A DNA stretch of 64,000 nucleotides from VRUE01 sp963720805 (GTDB lineage Bacteria > Actinomycetota > Thermoleophilia > Solirubrobacterales > 70-9). Location of the stretch: positions 1 to 64,000 of the forward strand of contig CAVRGT010000008.1 of assembly GCA_963720805.1 (NCBI GenBank). The letters are read 5' to 3'. Within the stretch, counting starts at the first letter, position 1, and every line of letters begins with the position of its first letter. Of the stretch, positions 47,943-57,007 are shown one piece after another. Made by a program: the position numbers and the translations under genes. The notes beneath the pieces were generated by a model. The model did no database searches, was not told where the DNA came from, and was given only the letters and a program-made list of their open reading frames with translations.

Positions 47943-50899
47943 GACGGCTGCTCCCAGGCGGCGTCACCGGGATCGTCGCCGTTGTCCTGTTGGCGATGGC
48001 CACAACCGGCACGGCGATCGCCTACTTCACCACGACGGGCGCGGGCAACAGCAGTCCGGCGGTCGTCTCGACGATCGCTCAGCCAACGATCACCGCCGCC
48101 ACGCCGGCAACGGGAGGAACCGTGGCCCTGACCTGGAGCCCCGTCTCCGCCCCGGGTCCGGGGGCCGTTACCTACACCGTAAGCCGCGACGGCGGCAAAG
48201 CAAACGGAACCTGCTCTCCCACGCTGACCGGTGTCAGTTGCACCGACAGCGGCATTGAACCCGGCACCTACGCCTACGTGGTCACCGCGAAGTGGCACTC
48301 CTGGACCGCGGTCAGCGCGAGCAAAGCGGCGACGGTCACGGTCGGGCCGGCCGACCACCTCGTGCTCGGCGCCGCCTCGTTGACGCCGACCGCCGGTGCC
48401 GCCGACAACCTGACGATCACCGCCAAGGACGCAAAAGGCGGCACGGTCACGACCTACGCCGGCTCGCACAGCCTCACCTTCAGCGGCGCTGCCGCAAGTC
48501 CCAACGGGACCGTGCCGACCGTCGCCAACGCCAGCGGCACGGCAACCGCATTCGGAACCGCCACCGCGATCACCTTCACGGCGGGCGTCGCCACCGTGTC
48601 CTCGACCACGAACGGCGTGATGAAGCTCTACAAGAGCGGCTCGGCCAGCCTCAGCGTCGGCGACGGCGCGATCTCGACCGAAGCCCCGTTGGCAGTGACG
48701 GCCTCTCCGGCGACTGCCTCGAATCTGGCGCTGTCCGCCGCCGACACCACACCCGCCGCGGGCGAAGCCGACAGCCTCACGATCGCCGCACTGGATAGCT
48801 ACGGCAACACCGCCTCGGCCTACACCGGCTCCAAGAGCCTCACCTTCTCCGGAGCGGCGACCGTCGGCGCTAACAAACCCACCGTCGTCAACAGCACCGG
48901 AACCGCAACGGCCTTTGGCACCGCCACCGCGATCACCTTTACCGCCGGCGTCGCGACGGTCGCCTCGTCCAAGAACGGGCTGATGAAGATCTACGCAAGT
49001 GGTGAAGCCGGTGTCGAAGTGAGCGACGGCACGATCTCGACCGAAGCGCCGCTGGAAGTGACCGTCTCCCCACTTGTAGCCTCGAAATTCGTCCTCACGG
49101 CCACGACCACCACCCCTGCTGCGGGTGCCGCCGACAACCTCACGACCACGGCCCAGGACACCTACGGCAACGTCGCGACGAGCTACAGCGGAACCAAGAG
49201 CCTGACCTTCTCCGGCGCCTCGCCCAGCCCCGACGGGACCGTGCCCACGGTCTTGAGCTCCTCGGGCTCCGACTCCGCCTTCGGCGACGCCACCACGATC
49301 AGCTTCAGCGCCGGCATCGCCACGGTCAGCGGCAGCAAAAACGGCGCGATGAAGCTCTACAAGGGCGGCTCGACCAGCCTCAAAGCGACCGACGGAACGC
49401 TCCTCACCCCGACCGCGCTGGTCGTGACCGTCGGGACCACCGCCACCCACTTCACGCTTGCCGCTGCGACCACAACCCCTGCGGCGGGTGCCTCCGACAG
49501 CCTCACGACCACCGCCAGAGACGTCTACGAAAACACCGCCACCGGGTATGCCGGCGCCAAGAGCCTCACCTTCTCCGGCGCGGCAACCATCGGCACGAAC
49601 AAACCCACCGTTGCTAACAGCTCGGGTACGGCAACGGCCTTTGGCACCGCCACCGCGATCACCTTCACGGCCGGCGTGGCAACAGTGTCCTCCTCCAAAA
49701 ACGGGCTGATGAAGATCTACGCGAGCGGCGAAGCGGACATCGAAGTCAGCGACGGCACGATCGCGACCGAAACGCCGCTGGAAGTGACCGTCTCGCCGCT
49801 TGCCGCCTCGAAATTCGTCCTCACAGCGACCAGCACCACGCCCACCGTGGGCGAAGCCGACAGCCTCACCACCACCGCCCAGGACACCTACGGCAACGTC
49901 GCCGGCGCCTACGCCGGTTCGCACAACCTCACCTACTCCACCGCCGCGGCCAGCCCGACCGGAGTCAACCCAACCGTCTCCGACTCCTCCGGTGCCGACA
50001 TCGTCTTCGGCAGCTCCACCGCAACCAACTTCAGTGCCGGTGTAGCCACGGTCAGTGGCAGCAAAAACGGGCTGATGAAGCTCTACAAGACCGGCTCGAC
50101 CAGCCTCAAAGCGACCGACGGCACCCTCCTCACCCCCACCGCGCTCGTGGTCACGGTCGCGCCCGGAGCGGCGATCAAATTCGCCTTCACCGCCTCGGCG
50201 ACCAGCCTCGTCGCGGGCGGCTCGTCCAACCTCACCACCACGGCTCAGGACGGCTATGGCAATACCGTCACCACCTACACCGGCTCGCACGAACTCGTCT
50301 ACTCCGGCGCCTTGGCAAGCCCCAACGCAACCGCGCCGACAGTGGTCAGCAGCGCCGGCACCGTCACCCCGCTCGGCAGCGCGACCGCGATCAACTTCAG
50401 CGCCGGCGCCGCCACTGTCACGTCTTCCAAAAATGGCCTGCTGAAGCTCTACAGGGCCGAATCGGCGAGCATCTCGGTCAGCGACGGATCAATCTCGAGC
50501 GCTGCCCCGATCGCCTTCACGGTCAGCCCGACGAGCGCCTCGAAGTGGGCCCTGACCAACATCAGCGTCAGCGACGGCACGCTCGGTTCCACCTGCCTCT
50601 TCACCTGCACGCTGACCGGGCTGGGCAACAGCGGCACGGTGACGGCGAAGGTCGCCGTGGCCGACACCTACGGCAACACGGTCAACGCGGTGGGCACGGG
50701 CCACGCGGCCAAAATCACCACCAGCGGCAGCGGCACGATCAGCGGCACGCCGCTGATCATCCCGAGCACGGGCGCCGCCGAATCCACGACGAGCTTCACT
50801 TTTACCTCGAAATCGAACGGCAACTTCACCGAAACGCTGACGGCTGCGGCCTCCTCGGGCACCGCCTACACCCCCGCCACGCTGACCGCGAGCAAATAG
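47939..50899 (+). CDS. Large secreted protein with six Ig-like repeats
   Basis: The 986-residue protein has a signal segment ending in TGTAIAYFTTTGAG, the same SipW-like motif as the first gene of this group. Residues about 40-135 form a fibronectin-like domain (GTVALTWSPVSAPGPGAV). Six repeats of about 125 residues then follow; each contains TTxAQDTYGN-like, SLTFSGA, FTAGVATVSSSKNG and MK(L/I)Y motifs, resembling invasin/adhesin-type Big_1 domains. A divergent seventh unit with two cysteines closes the protein. No membrane anchor or sortase motif is seen. A matrix or adhesin role is likely. Confidence 0.8.
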   Translation: MRRLLPGGVTGIVAVVLLAMATTGTAIAYFTTTGAGNSSPAVVSTIAQPTITAATPATGGTVALTWSPVSAPGPGAVTYTVSRDGGKANGTCSPTLTGVSCTDSGIEPGTYAYVVTAKWHSWTAVSASKAATVTVGPADHLVLGAASLTPTAGAADNLTITAKDAKGGTVTTYAGSHSLTFSGAAASPNGTVPTVANASGTATAFGTATAITFTAGVATVSSTTNGVMKLYKSGSASLSVGDGAISTEAPLAVTASPATASNLALSAADTTPAAGEADSLTIAALDSYGNTASAYTGSKSLTFSGAATVGANKPTVVNSTGTATAFGTATAITFTAGVATVASSKNGLMKIYASGEAGVEVSDGTISTEAPLEVTVSPLVASKFVLTATTTTPAAGAADNLTTTAQDTYGNVATSYSGTKSLTFSGASPSPDGTVPTVLSSSGSDSAFGDATTISFSAGIATVSGSKNGAMKLYKGGSTSLKATDGTLLTPTALVVTVGTTATHFTLAAATTTPAAGASDSLTTTARDVYENTATGYAGAKSLTFSGAATIGTNKPTVANSSGTATAFGTATAITFTAGVATVSSSKNGLMKIYASGEADIEVSDGTIATETPLEVTVSPLAASKFVLTATSTTPTVGEADSLTTTAQDTYGNVAGAYAGSHNLTYSTAAASPTGVNPTVSDSSGADIVFGSSTATNFSAGVATVSGSKNGLMKLYKTGSTSLKATDGTLLTPTALVVTVAPGAAIKFAFTASATSLVAGGSSNLTTTAQDGYGNTVTTYTGSHELVYSGALASPNATAPTVVSSAGTVTPLGSATAINFSAGAATVTSSKNGLLKLYRAESASISVSDGSISSAAPIAFTVSPTSASKWALTNISVSDGTLGSTCLFTCTLTGLGNSGTVTAKVAVADTYGNTVNAVGTGHAAKITTSGSGTISGTPLIIPSTGAAESTTSFTFTSKSNGNFTETLTAAASSGTAYTPATLTASK
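48349..50530 (+). repeat. Six tandem repeats of about 370-380 bases in the surface-protein gene
   Basis: The units begin near the codons for ADHLVLG, ASNLALS, ASKFVLT, ATHFTLA, ASKFVLT and AIKFAFT. Units 2 and 4, and units 3 and 5, are more similar to each other than to their direct neighbours, suggesting that a two-unit block was duplicated. Confidence 0.75.
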
Positions 50900-51004
50900 C
50901 CGCTAGGCGGCGAAGCGCTCTTCAACCCGTGCCCTGGCGCTTGGCCGCCTCGACCTCGCGGTCCCACGCAAGGTTTTCGACCTCCCCCCACACTAGGTCC
51001 ATAG

Positions 51005-51604
51005 ATGGGTTCGCAAAGCACCAGATCGGGAGAAAGCTCGAGCGCCAATGCAGTGCGGCGCCGGCAAGACGGGGATCCCAGCGCCGGCGAAGAGCTGGCA
51101 CGCAGCGCCATGCGACTGGCACTGCGCACCGCCGCGGCCCTCCTCGAAAGCCGTGAGGAGGCGGCGGACGTCGCCCAGGAGGTGGCGATCGACGTGCTCG
51201 GCTCGCTCGACAAGCTGCGCGACCCGGAGGCCTTCAACGCCTGGGTCCACCGAATCACGGTCCGCCGGACCCTGCGGCGGCTTAGGAAGCACCGTCGGGC
51301 CCGCGCCACCGAGACGCCCCTCGCCCTCCTCGATGACTCCGACCAGCCACCAGCGCCGGAAGGGCTCGATCGCGACGCCGTGCTCTCTGCCCGCAGCGCC
51401 CTGGTGACCGCCTTCGCCGAGCTACCACCGAAACAGCGCCTGGCCCTGGCGCTGCGCTACGTCCACGACCTCTCCGACGCCGAGATCGCCGCGGCGCTCG
51501 ACTGCCGCACCGGCACCGTGCACGCGCTGCTCTCGCGCGGACGGGGCGCACTGCGCCAAGACAAGCAACTCGCCGAGCTCGCGCTCGCCTTCGAAGGAGG
51601 ATGA
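51005..51604 (+). CDS. ECF-type RNA polymerase sigma factor
   Basis: The 199-residue protein has a region 2 (RLALRTAAALLESREEAADVAQEV then AIDVLGSL) and region 4 (AELPPKQRLALALRYVHDL then SDAEIAAALDCRTGTVHALLSRGR), the SigJ/SigE-like two-domain layout of extracytoplasmic-function sigma factors. The first about 25 residues look unstructured, so the start could be a few codons later. Its stop overlaps the start of the next gene, whose product has one membrane helix and is a plausible anti-sigma partner. Targets may include the secreted proteins just upstream, but this is only positional. Confidence 0.88.
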   Translation: MGSQSTRSGESSSANAVRRRQDGDPSAGEELARSAMRLALRTAAALLESREEAADVAQEVAIDVLGSLDKLRDPEAFNAWVHRITVRRTLRRLRKHRRARATETPLALLDDSDQPPAPEGLDRDAVLSARSALVTAFAELPPKQRLALALRYVHDLSDAEIAAALDCRTGTVHALLSRGRGALRQDKQLAELALAFEGG

Positions 51605-52395
51605 AGATGTCAACCCACCAAATCGACGAGGTCCTGCTGCGAGCCGCGTTCTCGCCGGCGCGCGCGCTCGAGCCGAGCGAGACCGAGCTCGCGAGCGTGC
51701 TGGCGCGGCTGCAGTCCGAACCGCTGCGCGGCCCGAAACGTCCCCAGCGAGAAGCGGGCCGGCGGCGACTCGCCCTGCCCACGATCGCGGCGCTCGCCTT
51801 CCTGCTCGCCGGCTCCTACGCGGTACCCGGCACCCGGGCCGCGATCGATGACGCCGCCAACAGCGTCGCCGGCAGCTTTTCCGGCTGGCTCGGCGGCGAC
51901 TCGGCCGACGCCCCCGGAGTGCCGCTGAAAACCCACCAGGAAGCTCCCTTCTACTTCCACGATGGCGCCTGGTCACGGCGGCACGTGCACCAACCGCGGG
52001 TGATCGCTGCCGCCGGTGGCTACAAGCTCTTCGCCTACGTCGAGCGCAGCGGCGCGCTTGCCTTCGACCTCGGCAACACCGGCGTCGGCATGGGCGGATA
52101 CACGGCCCGCACGTTCCACGACAGTCCCCTGGAAGTGCTCGGCCCCGGCGCGCTGCGGCACGCCGACGCGGATGGCCACGTGCCCCTCTTCGGGATCAGT
52201 GCCCCGTCGGTGGAAAGCGTGCAGCTCGTCTACGGCTCGGGCCCGCCCCTGGAAGTCAGCGACGTCAACGGCGGCTTCGTCCTCTTGGCCGAGCCCGGTC
52301 GGGAGCCCCGCGAAGTGGTCGCCTACGACGGCAACGGCGAGGTGCTCGGGCGCCAGGCGGTCGGCTACATCGATTGGGCGCGCTACTTGCGCTGA
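51601..52395 (+). CDS. Membrane-anchored protein, possible anti-sigma partner
   Basis: The 264-residue protein has a cytoplasmic N-terminal part of about 58 residues, one membrane helix (LALPTIAALAFLLAGSYAV) and an extracytoplasmic domain of about 180 residues that I do not recognise. No zinc-anti-sigma HxxxCxxC motif is seen, so the anti-sigma role rests on the ATGA overlap with the sigma-factor gene and the topology. The second start codon, three bases on (MSTHQ), is equally possible. Confidence 0.6.
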   Translation: MKMSTHQIDEVLLRAAFSPARALEPSETELASVLARLQSEPLRGPKRPQREAGRRRLALPTIAALAFLLAGSYAVPGTRAAIDDAANSVAGSFSGWLGGDSADAPGVPLKTHQEAPFYFHDGAWSRRHVHQPRVIAAAGGYKLFAYVERSGALAFDLGNTGVGMGGYTARTFHDSPLEVLGPGALRHADADGHVPLFGISAPSVESVQLVYGSGPPLEVSDVNGGFVLLAEPGREPREVVAYDGNGEVLGRQAVGYIDWARYLR

Positions 52396-52404
52396 GCCGG
52401 CCCG

Positions 52405-53319
52405 CTACGGCGCCGCCCGCGGCTCGAGCTGGATCTCGCGCTCGGCCCGCGGCGTGCCCGCCTCGATCTCGGCGCTGCGCTCGCGCTCGGCATTTAGCTG
52501 GTGGCCGAAGAGGATCGCCAGGTTGCTGATCCAGAGCCAGACCAGCAGCGCGACCAGGCCGCCGAGCGTGCCGTAGGTCTTGTCGTAGGAGCCGAAGTTG
52601 GCGACGTAGGTGGCGAAGGCGGCGGACGCGATAGCCCAGGCGGCCATCGCCACCAGGGCGCCCGGCGTCAGCCAGCGAAAGCCGCGCAGCTTCGCGTTGG
52701 GCGAGGCGTAGTAGAGGAGGTCGACCATGAGCACGAAGATCGTCACCATCACCGGCCACTTGGCCACCTCCCAAACGTCGACCGCGGTCTGGCCGAGCCC
52801 GACCGGCGCCGCGACCGCTTCGACGATCGGCCCGGTGAGGACGAGGCCGAGCGCCAGCAATGCCATCGCCACGACCATCACCAGCGTCACCGCCAGCTGC
52901 AGCGGCCGCAGCTTCCAGAACGACCTGCCCTCCTCGGTCTCGTAGATCAGGTTGGAGGCGCGGATGAAGGCGCCGATGTAGCCCGAGGCCGACCACAGCG
53001 CCACCAGCAACCCGAAGAAGAAGGCGAAACCGGCCGCACTCTGATTGGAGACGACCGAGTGGATCGGCCCTTCGAAGGTCTGAGCGGCCGATTCCGGCCC
53101 GATCGAGGTGATTACTTCGGTCACGCCCGCGGTTGTCGTCCGCGGGTCGCCAAAGAGCCCGAGCAGCGAGACCATCGCGATCAGCGCCGGGAAAAGCGAG
53201 AGCAGCGCGTAGTAGGTCAGCGCGGCCGCCCAGTCGGTCAGGTTGTGCTCACGGAACTCGCCGACCGTCCGGCGAAGCGTTGCCCAGGCACCGGAGTCTG
53301 GCGGCGAACTCTCCTTCAC
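52405..53319 (-). CDS. YihY/BrkB-family membrane protein
   Basis: The 304-residue protein has about six membrane helices. The conserved N-terminal block NLTDWAAALTYYALLSLFPA and the later SGYIGAFIRASNLIYETEEGRSFWKLRP and VALLVWLWISNLAILFGHQL are family signatures. Members were once called ribonuclease BN, but this activity belongs to another protein; the function remains unclear, possibly transport. The start is a GTG. The gene faces the thioredoxin-reductase-like gene across a region containing a large palindrome. Confidence 0.88.
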   Translation of the reverse strand: MKESSPPDSGAWATLRRTVGEFREHNLTDWAAALTYYALLSLFPALIAMVSLLGLFGDPRTTTAGVTEVITSIGPESAAQTFEGPIHSVVSNQSAAGFAFFFGLLVALWSASGYIGAFIRASNLIYETEEGRSFWKLRPLQLAVTLVMVVAMALLALGLVLTGPIVEAVAAPVGLGQTAVDVWEVAKWPVMVTIFVLMVDLLYYASPNAKLRGFRWLTPGALVAMAAWAIASAAFATYVANFGSYDKTYGTLGGLVALLVWLWISNLAILFGHQLNAERERSAEIEAGTPRAEREIQLEPRAAP

Positions 53320-53349
53320 CCACCCCCACTACCCCGGAAGGGACGGCAC

Positions 53350-53410
53350 AACCCCCTTCCGGTGCGCCTTATGCACCCCTGGGGTGCATAAGGCGCACCG
53401 GAAGGGGGTT
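53350..53410. repeat. Perfect 61-base palindrome, family A, copy 2
   Basis: Thirty-base perfect arms with a single central T: the left arm starts AACCCCCTTCCGGTGCGCC and the right ends in its complement. The inner arms contain TTCCGGTGCGCCTTATG, as in copy 1 at 34413-34459. It sits between two divergently transcribed genes (starts 53319 and 53455), so it is not a conventional terminator there. Confidence 0.8.
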
Positions 53411-53454
53411 GGCGGAGAAGAACCGGCGATGGCGACCATCTAGGCTGAGCGCAG

Positions 53455-55050
53455 ATGGTCTCCGGTCCGACAAGCCGGGTTCTCTCGAGCTCGCAGATGA
53501 CGACCCTCGCCGCGCTTGGCGAGGAGCGGACCGCGGCCGTGGGAGAGAAGCTCTTCGAAGTAGGCGATGCGAGCTACCCCTTCATCGCGATCCATGAGGG
53601 TGAGGTCGCGATCACCGATCCGGCCGGCCGCGAGATCGTCCGCCACGGCGCCTCCGGCTTCCTCGGCGAGATGAACCTGCTCTCCGGCCAGACCGTCTTC
53701 CTCACCGCCGTCGTCACCGAGCCGTTGCGCTACATCGCGGTCGACCGCGAAGTCCTGCGCAAACTGCTCTTCGAGGACGGCTCGCTCTCGGATCTGCTGC
53801 TCTCCGCCTTCATCGAGCGACGCGAAATGCTGCAGCGCCGGCAGGGGATCGGGGTCGAGATCGTCGGCCCGCACGACTCGAGCGACACCCGGCGCCTGCT
53901 CGACTTCGTCAGCCGCCAGCGCCTGCCCCACTCGTGGCTTGCACCGGCCGAAAGCGCCGAGGCGACGGCCCTGCTCGAGCAGCTCGCACCGGAGGAGATC
54001 CCCCTGGTGCGCCTGCCCGGCGGCACCGACCTGCGCAACCCGAGCAACGGGCAGCTCTCGCGCGCCCTGGGGATCGGCCTGGAGCTGGGCGAGCGCGAGG
54101 AAGTCGACCTGCTGATCCTCGGCGGCGGTCCGGCCGGGCTCGGCGCCGCGGTCTACGGCGCCTCGGAGGGCCTCGACACGCTGGTGATCGAGAGCACCGT
54201 GCTCGGCGGCCAGGCCGGCACCTCGCGGCGGATCGAGAACTACCTCGGCTTCCCCGCCGGGATCACCGGCAGCGAGCTGACCAGCCGCGCCGTCACCCAG
54301 GCGCGCAAGTTCGGCGCCCGCACGGCGACCCCCTACCACGCCCGCGCGCTCGAGCCGGGCGCCGAGCGGCACCGAATCGAGCTCGAGGACGGCAACGAGA
54401 TCCTCGCCCGCACGGTGCTTCTCTCAACCGGCGCCGAATACCGGCGCCTGCCGGTCGCCGACCTCGACGACTACGAGGGAATCAGCGTCTTCTACGCCGC
54501 CGGCCCGCCCGAGGGACAGCTCTGCGGCGGCCAGCGGGTGGGCGTGATCGGCGGCGGCAACTCGGCCGCGCAGGCGGCGATCTGGCTCGCCCGCGGCGGC
54601 GCCCTGGTCACCCTGCTGCACCGCCGCGCCGACCTCGGCGAGACGATGTCGCGGTACCTGATCGACGAGCTCGACCGCTTCGGCGTCGTCGTCCGCGACC
54701 GCAGCGAAGTAAACGGCCTGCACGGCAATGAGGGACGGCTCGAAGCGGTGACCCTGACCGACGGAGAAAAGCTGCCCTTCTCCTTCCTCTTCCTCTTCCT
54801 CGGCGCCACGCCCTGCACCGATTGGCTCGGCGAGGCGATTGCCCGCGACGCCAAGGGGTTCGTGCTGACCGGGTCCGAGGCGGGCGCCGACGGCCTGCTC
54901 GAAACCAGCGTTCCCGGCATCTACGCGGCCGGTGACGTGCGCGCCGGGTCGATCAAGCGCTGCGCGACCGCGGTCGGCGAGGGCGCCACCGTCGTGCGCT
55001 TCGTCCACGAGCACCTCTCAGCGACCGGTACCGCGGCTTCGCCTCGATAA
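53455..55050 (+). CDS. cNMP-binding domain fused to thioredoxin-reductase-like flavoprotein
   Basis: The 531-residue fusion has an N-terminal cyclic-nucleotide-binding domain (about 15-135; EGEVAITDPAG and GASGFLGEMNLLSGQ), a linker of about 75 residues that resembles a thioredoxin-like insert, and a C-terminal thioredoxin-reductase-like half (about 215-520). The latter has GGGPAGLGAAVYGASEG for FAD, GVIGGGNSAAQAAIWLARGG for NAD(P)H and GIYAAGDVRAGSIKRCA at the end. The redox CxxC expected after the NAD domain is missing; the region reads GPPEGQLCGG. So it is not a classical thioredoxin reductase. The start is ATG 53455 or the second Met. Confidence 0.87.
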   Translation: MVSGPTSRVLSSSQMTTLAALGEERTAAVGEKLFEVGDASYPFIAIHEGEVAITDPAGREIVRHGASGFLGEMNLLSGQTVFLTAVVTEPLRYIAVDREVLRKLLFEDGSLSDLLLSAFIERREMLQRRQGIGVEIVGPHDSSDTRRLLDFVSRQRLPHSWLAPAESAEATALLEQLAPEEIPLVRLPGGTDLRNPSNGQLSRALGIGLELGEREEVDLLILGGGPAGLGAAVYGASEGLDTLVIESTVLGGQAGTSRRIENYLGFPAGITGSELTSRAVTQARKFGARTATPYHARALEPGAERHRIELEDGNEILARTVLLSTGAEYRRLPVADLDDYEGISVFYAAGPPEGQLCGGQRVGVIGGGNSAAQAAIWLARGGALVTLLHRRADLGETMSRYLIDELDRFGVVVRDRSEVNGLHGNEGRLEAVTLTDGEKLPFSFLFLFLGATPCTDWLGEAIARDAKGFVLTGSEAGADGLLETSVPGIYAAGDVRAGSIKRCATAVGEGATVVRFVHEHLSATGTAASPR

Positions 55051-55120
55051 AGATCGCCGGCCCGGTGATCCAGAGGACGGGGGGCTCCGTTAGTTGGACA
55101 AACCCCCTTAAAGGAGCGAT

Positions 55121-55851
55121 ATGGACCCGGAAGCAACCCTCAAGCAGACGAACGTGGACGAGCTTGTCCGCCAAGCGGCCGACGACGCCTCTGAATCCCT
55201 CAGTGACGGCGACACCCGGCTCAGCTTTCTCAAGAAGGCCGGCCTCGCCGGCGGCGCGGCCCTCGGCAGCGGCGCCCTGATCGGCGCCCTCACCCCCGCC
55301 TCTTCAATTGCCAAGGGCAAGGGCAAGGGACGCCCGCCCGCCTCGTTTCGGCAAGGGCGACATCGGCATCCTCAACTTCGCCCTCACGCTCGAGTACCTC
55401 GAGGCCGCCTTCTACAACGAGGCGACCGCCAACCAGAAGAAGAGCAAGTTCATCAAGGACGGCCAGACCCAGGTCTTCCTGAAGACGGTGACGGTCGACG
55501 AGAACGCCCACGTCGCCTTCCTCAAGAAGGCGCTCGGCTCGAAGGCGACCGCCGCCCCGAAGGTCGACTTCGGCGGCACCACCTCGAAGGAAGCGTCCTT
55601 CGTCAAGACCGCCGTCGCGCTCGAGAACACCGGCGTCCACGCCTACTCCGGCCAGGCCCTCAACATCGCCAACCCGGCCTACGTCGCCGCGGCGCTCTCG
55701 ATCCTCACGATCGAGGCCCGCCACGCCTCGGTCGCCGGCCTGCTGCTCAGCGGCAAGCCCTCGGGACATGACCCCCGACGGTTCCTTCGACACGCCCTTC
55801 ACGGCGGCCGAAGTGCTCAAGGCAGTCAAGAAGACAGGTTTCCTCCAGTAA
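55121..55851 (+). pseudogene. Ferritin-like domain protein, interrupted by two frameshifts
   Basis: The gene starts at ATG 55121 with AAAGGAG upstream. It encodes an N-terminal part with a Tat-like or hydrophobic segment (RLSFLKKAGLAGGAALGSG), then shifts frame near 55350. The second piece is a ferritin-like helix bundle (ILNFALTLEYLEAAFYNEA, VDENAHVAFLKKALG, LTIEARHASVAG). Another shift near 55760 leads into DGSFDTPFTAAEVLKAVKK and a TAA at 55849. Both shifts are in the same direction (one extra base each). Because the protein sequence is well conserved on either side, sequencing error is as likely as gene decay. tatA and tatC follow. Confidence 0.78.
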
Positions 55852-55863
55852 CGCCATCGCAAG

Positions 55864-55941
55864 CCCGGCGGGGCCGGGGCTTGGCGACTTCCCCGTCTAT
55901 TTCACGGGAAAGTCGCCAGACCCCCCCTCGGCCCCGCCGGG
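55864..55941. terminator. Nested hairpin between ferritin-like gene and tatA
   Basis: The outer arms CCCGGCGGGGCC and GGCCCCGCCGGG are perfect 12-mers. Inside lies a second stem, GGCGACTTCCCCGT against ACGGGAAAGTCGCC with one mismatch. A likely transcription stop or processing site after the ferritin-like gene. Confidence 0.6.
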
Positions 55942-55977
55942 ACAAACCTTTGACCCAACCAGGATTGGAGGCACACA

Positions 55978-56229
55978 GTGCCCAACATCGGACCAATGGA
56001 GATCATGATCGTCCTCATCATCGCCCTCGTCGTTTTCGGGCCCAAACGCCTGCCCGAGCTCGGCAAGTCGGTAGGCAAGGGAATCCGCGAGTTCAAAGGC
56101 TCGGTCTCGGGCCAGCACGACGAGGCCGAGGACAAGGCCCCGCTGGCGGTCGAGCAGCCCCCGGTCGTCGCCCAAGGCCCGGCGTCCAAGGCCGCCGCCG
56201 CCGAGACCCCCGCCAACACGCACGCCTGA
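55978..56229 (+). CDS. tatA: Sec-independent translocase subunit TatA
   Basis: The 83-residue protein has one N-terminal membrane helix (MEIMIVLIIALVVFGPKRLPEL), the FGPKRLPELG hinge and an amphipathic helix (KSVGKGIREFKGS), followed by a disordered tail. This is the TatA/TatE pattern; it forms the pore of the twin-arginine pathway. The start is GTG 55978, with GGAGG just upstream. tatC follows 10 bases later. No tatB is adjacent, as in many actinobacteria with a TatA-C minimal arrangement. Confidence 0.93.
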   Translation: MPNIGPMEIMIVLIIALVVFGPKRLPELGKSVGKGIREFKGSVSGQHDEAEDKAPLAVEQPPVVAQGPASKAAAAETPANTHA

Positions 56230-56239
56230 GGCCGAGACG

Positions 56240-57007
56240 ATGCGCCGCGTAAAAGCCATCGCATACGACGACGAGGTCAGCCTCGTCGATCACCTCGACG
56301 AGCTGCGCGCGCGCATCGTCGTCTCACTCAGCGTCCTCGGCGTCGCCTTCGCCCTCTGCTTCTGGCAGAACCACCTGCTGCTCGAACTGGCCAACGGGCC
56401 GCTTCCCTCCGCCCACAGCAGGCTGCTCACCCTCGGCATCAGCGAGCCCTTCACGACGACGATGACGGTCGCCGCCTACGGCGCCTTCCTGCTCTCGCTG
56501 CCGATCATCCTCTACCAGGCCTACGCCTACCTGCTGCCGGCCCTCAGCCACCAGCAGCGGCGCACCGTCACGCCGCTGCTGCTCCTGGTCCCGGTCCTCT
56601 TCATCGCCGGGGTCGTCTTCGGCTACCTCGTGGTACTGCCGGCGGCGACCAAGTTCCTGCTCAACTTCAACGACTCCCAGTTCAACATCCAGGTGCGAGC
56701 GCGCGACTACTACAGCTTCTTCGGCACCACCCTGCTCGCCTGCGGCATCGTCTTCCAGGTGCCGGTCGGCGTCCTCGCCGCTACCCGCCTGGGCATCGTC
56801 AAGGTGAAGCAGCTGCAGCAGAACCGCCGCTACGCCTATCTGGGTTGCGCCGTGCTCGCCGCCGCGCTGCCGGGCGTCGACCCGGTCTCGATGCTGCTCG
56901 AGACGGCGCCGCTGATCGCCCTCTACGAGCTCAGCATCGTCCTCGCCCGCCTCTTCGGCGAGCCCAACGCGACGCCGCTCAGCGAGCCGGCGACGGAGAA
57001 GCCCTAG
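56240..57007 (+). CDS. tatC: Sec-independent translocase subunit TatC
   Basis: The 255-residue protein has six membrane helices. Family motifs are SLVDHLDELRARI at the N-terminus, ISEPFTTTMTVAAYGAFLLSLP, YQAYAYLLPAL and a Glu-containing periplasmic loop. It recognises twin-arginine signal peptides together with TatA-family proteins. Its stop overlaps that of the convergent DUF2867 gene by four bases. Confidence 0.94.
   Translation: MRRVKAIAYDDEVSLVDHLDELRARIVVSLSVLGVAFALCFWQNHLLLELANGPLPSAHSRLLTLGISEPFTTTMTVAAYGAFLLSLPIILYQAYAYLLPALSHQQRRTVTPLLLLVPVLFIAGVVFGYLVVLPAATKFLLNFNDSQFNIQVRARDYYSFFGTTLLACGIVFQVPVGVLAATRLGIVKVKQLQQNRRYAYLGCAVLAAALPGVDPVSMLLETAPLIALYELSIVLARLFGEPNATPLSEPATEKP

Noticed and set aside
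53243..53443. Plus-strand reading frame through the 61-base palindrome (contains CALCTPGVHKAH)
   Set aside because: The same peptide pattern arises in family A copy 1 on the opposite strand; it is a translation of the repeat, not a gene.
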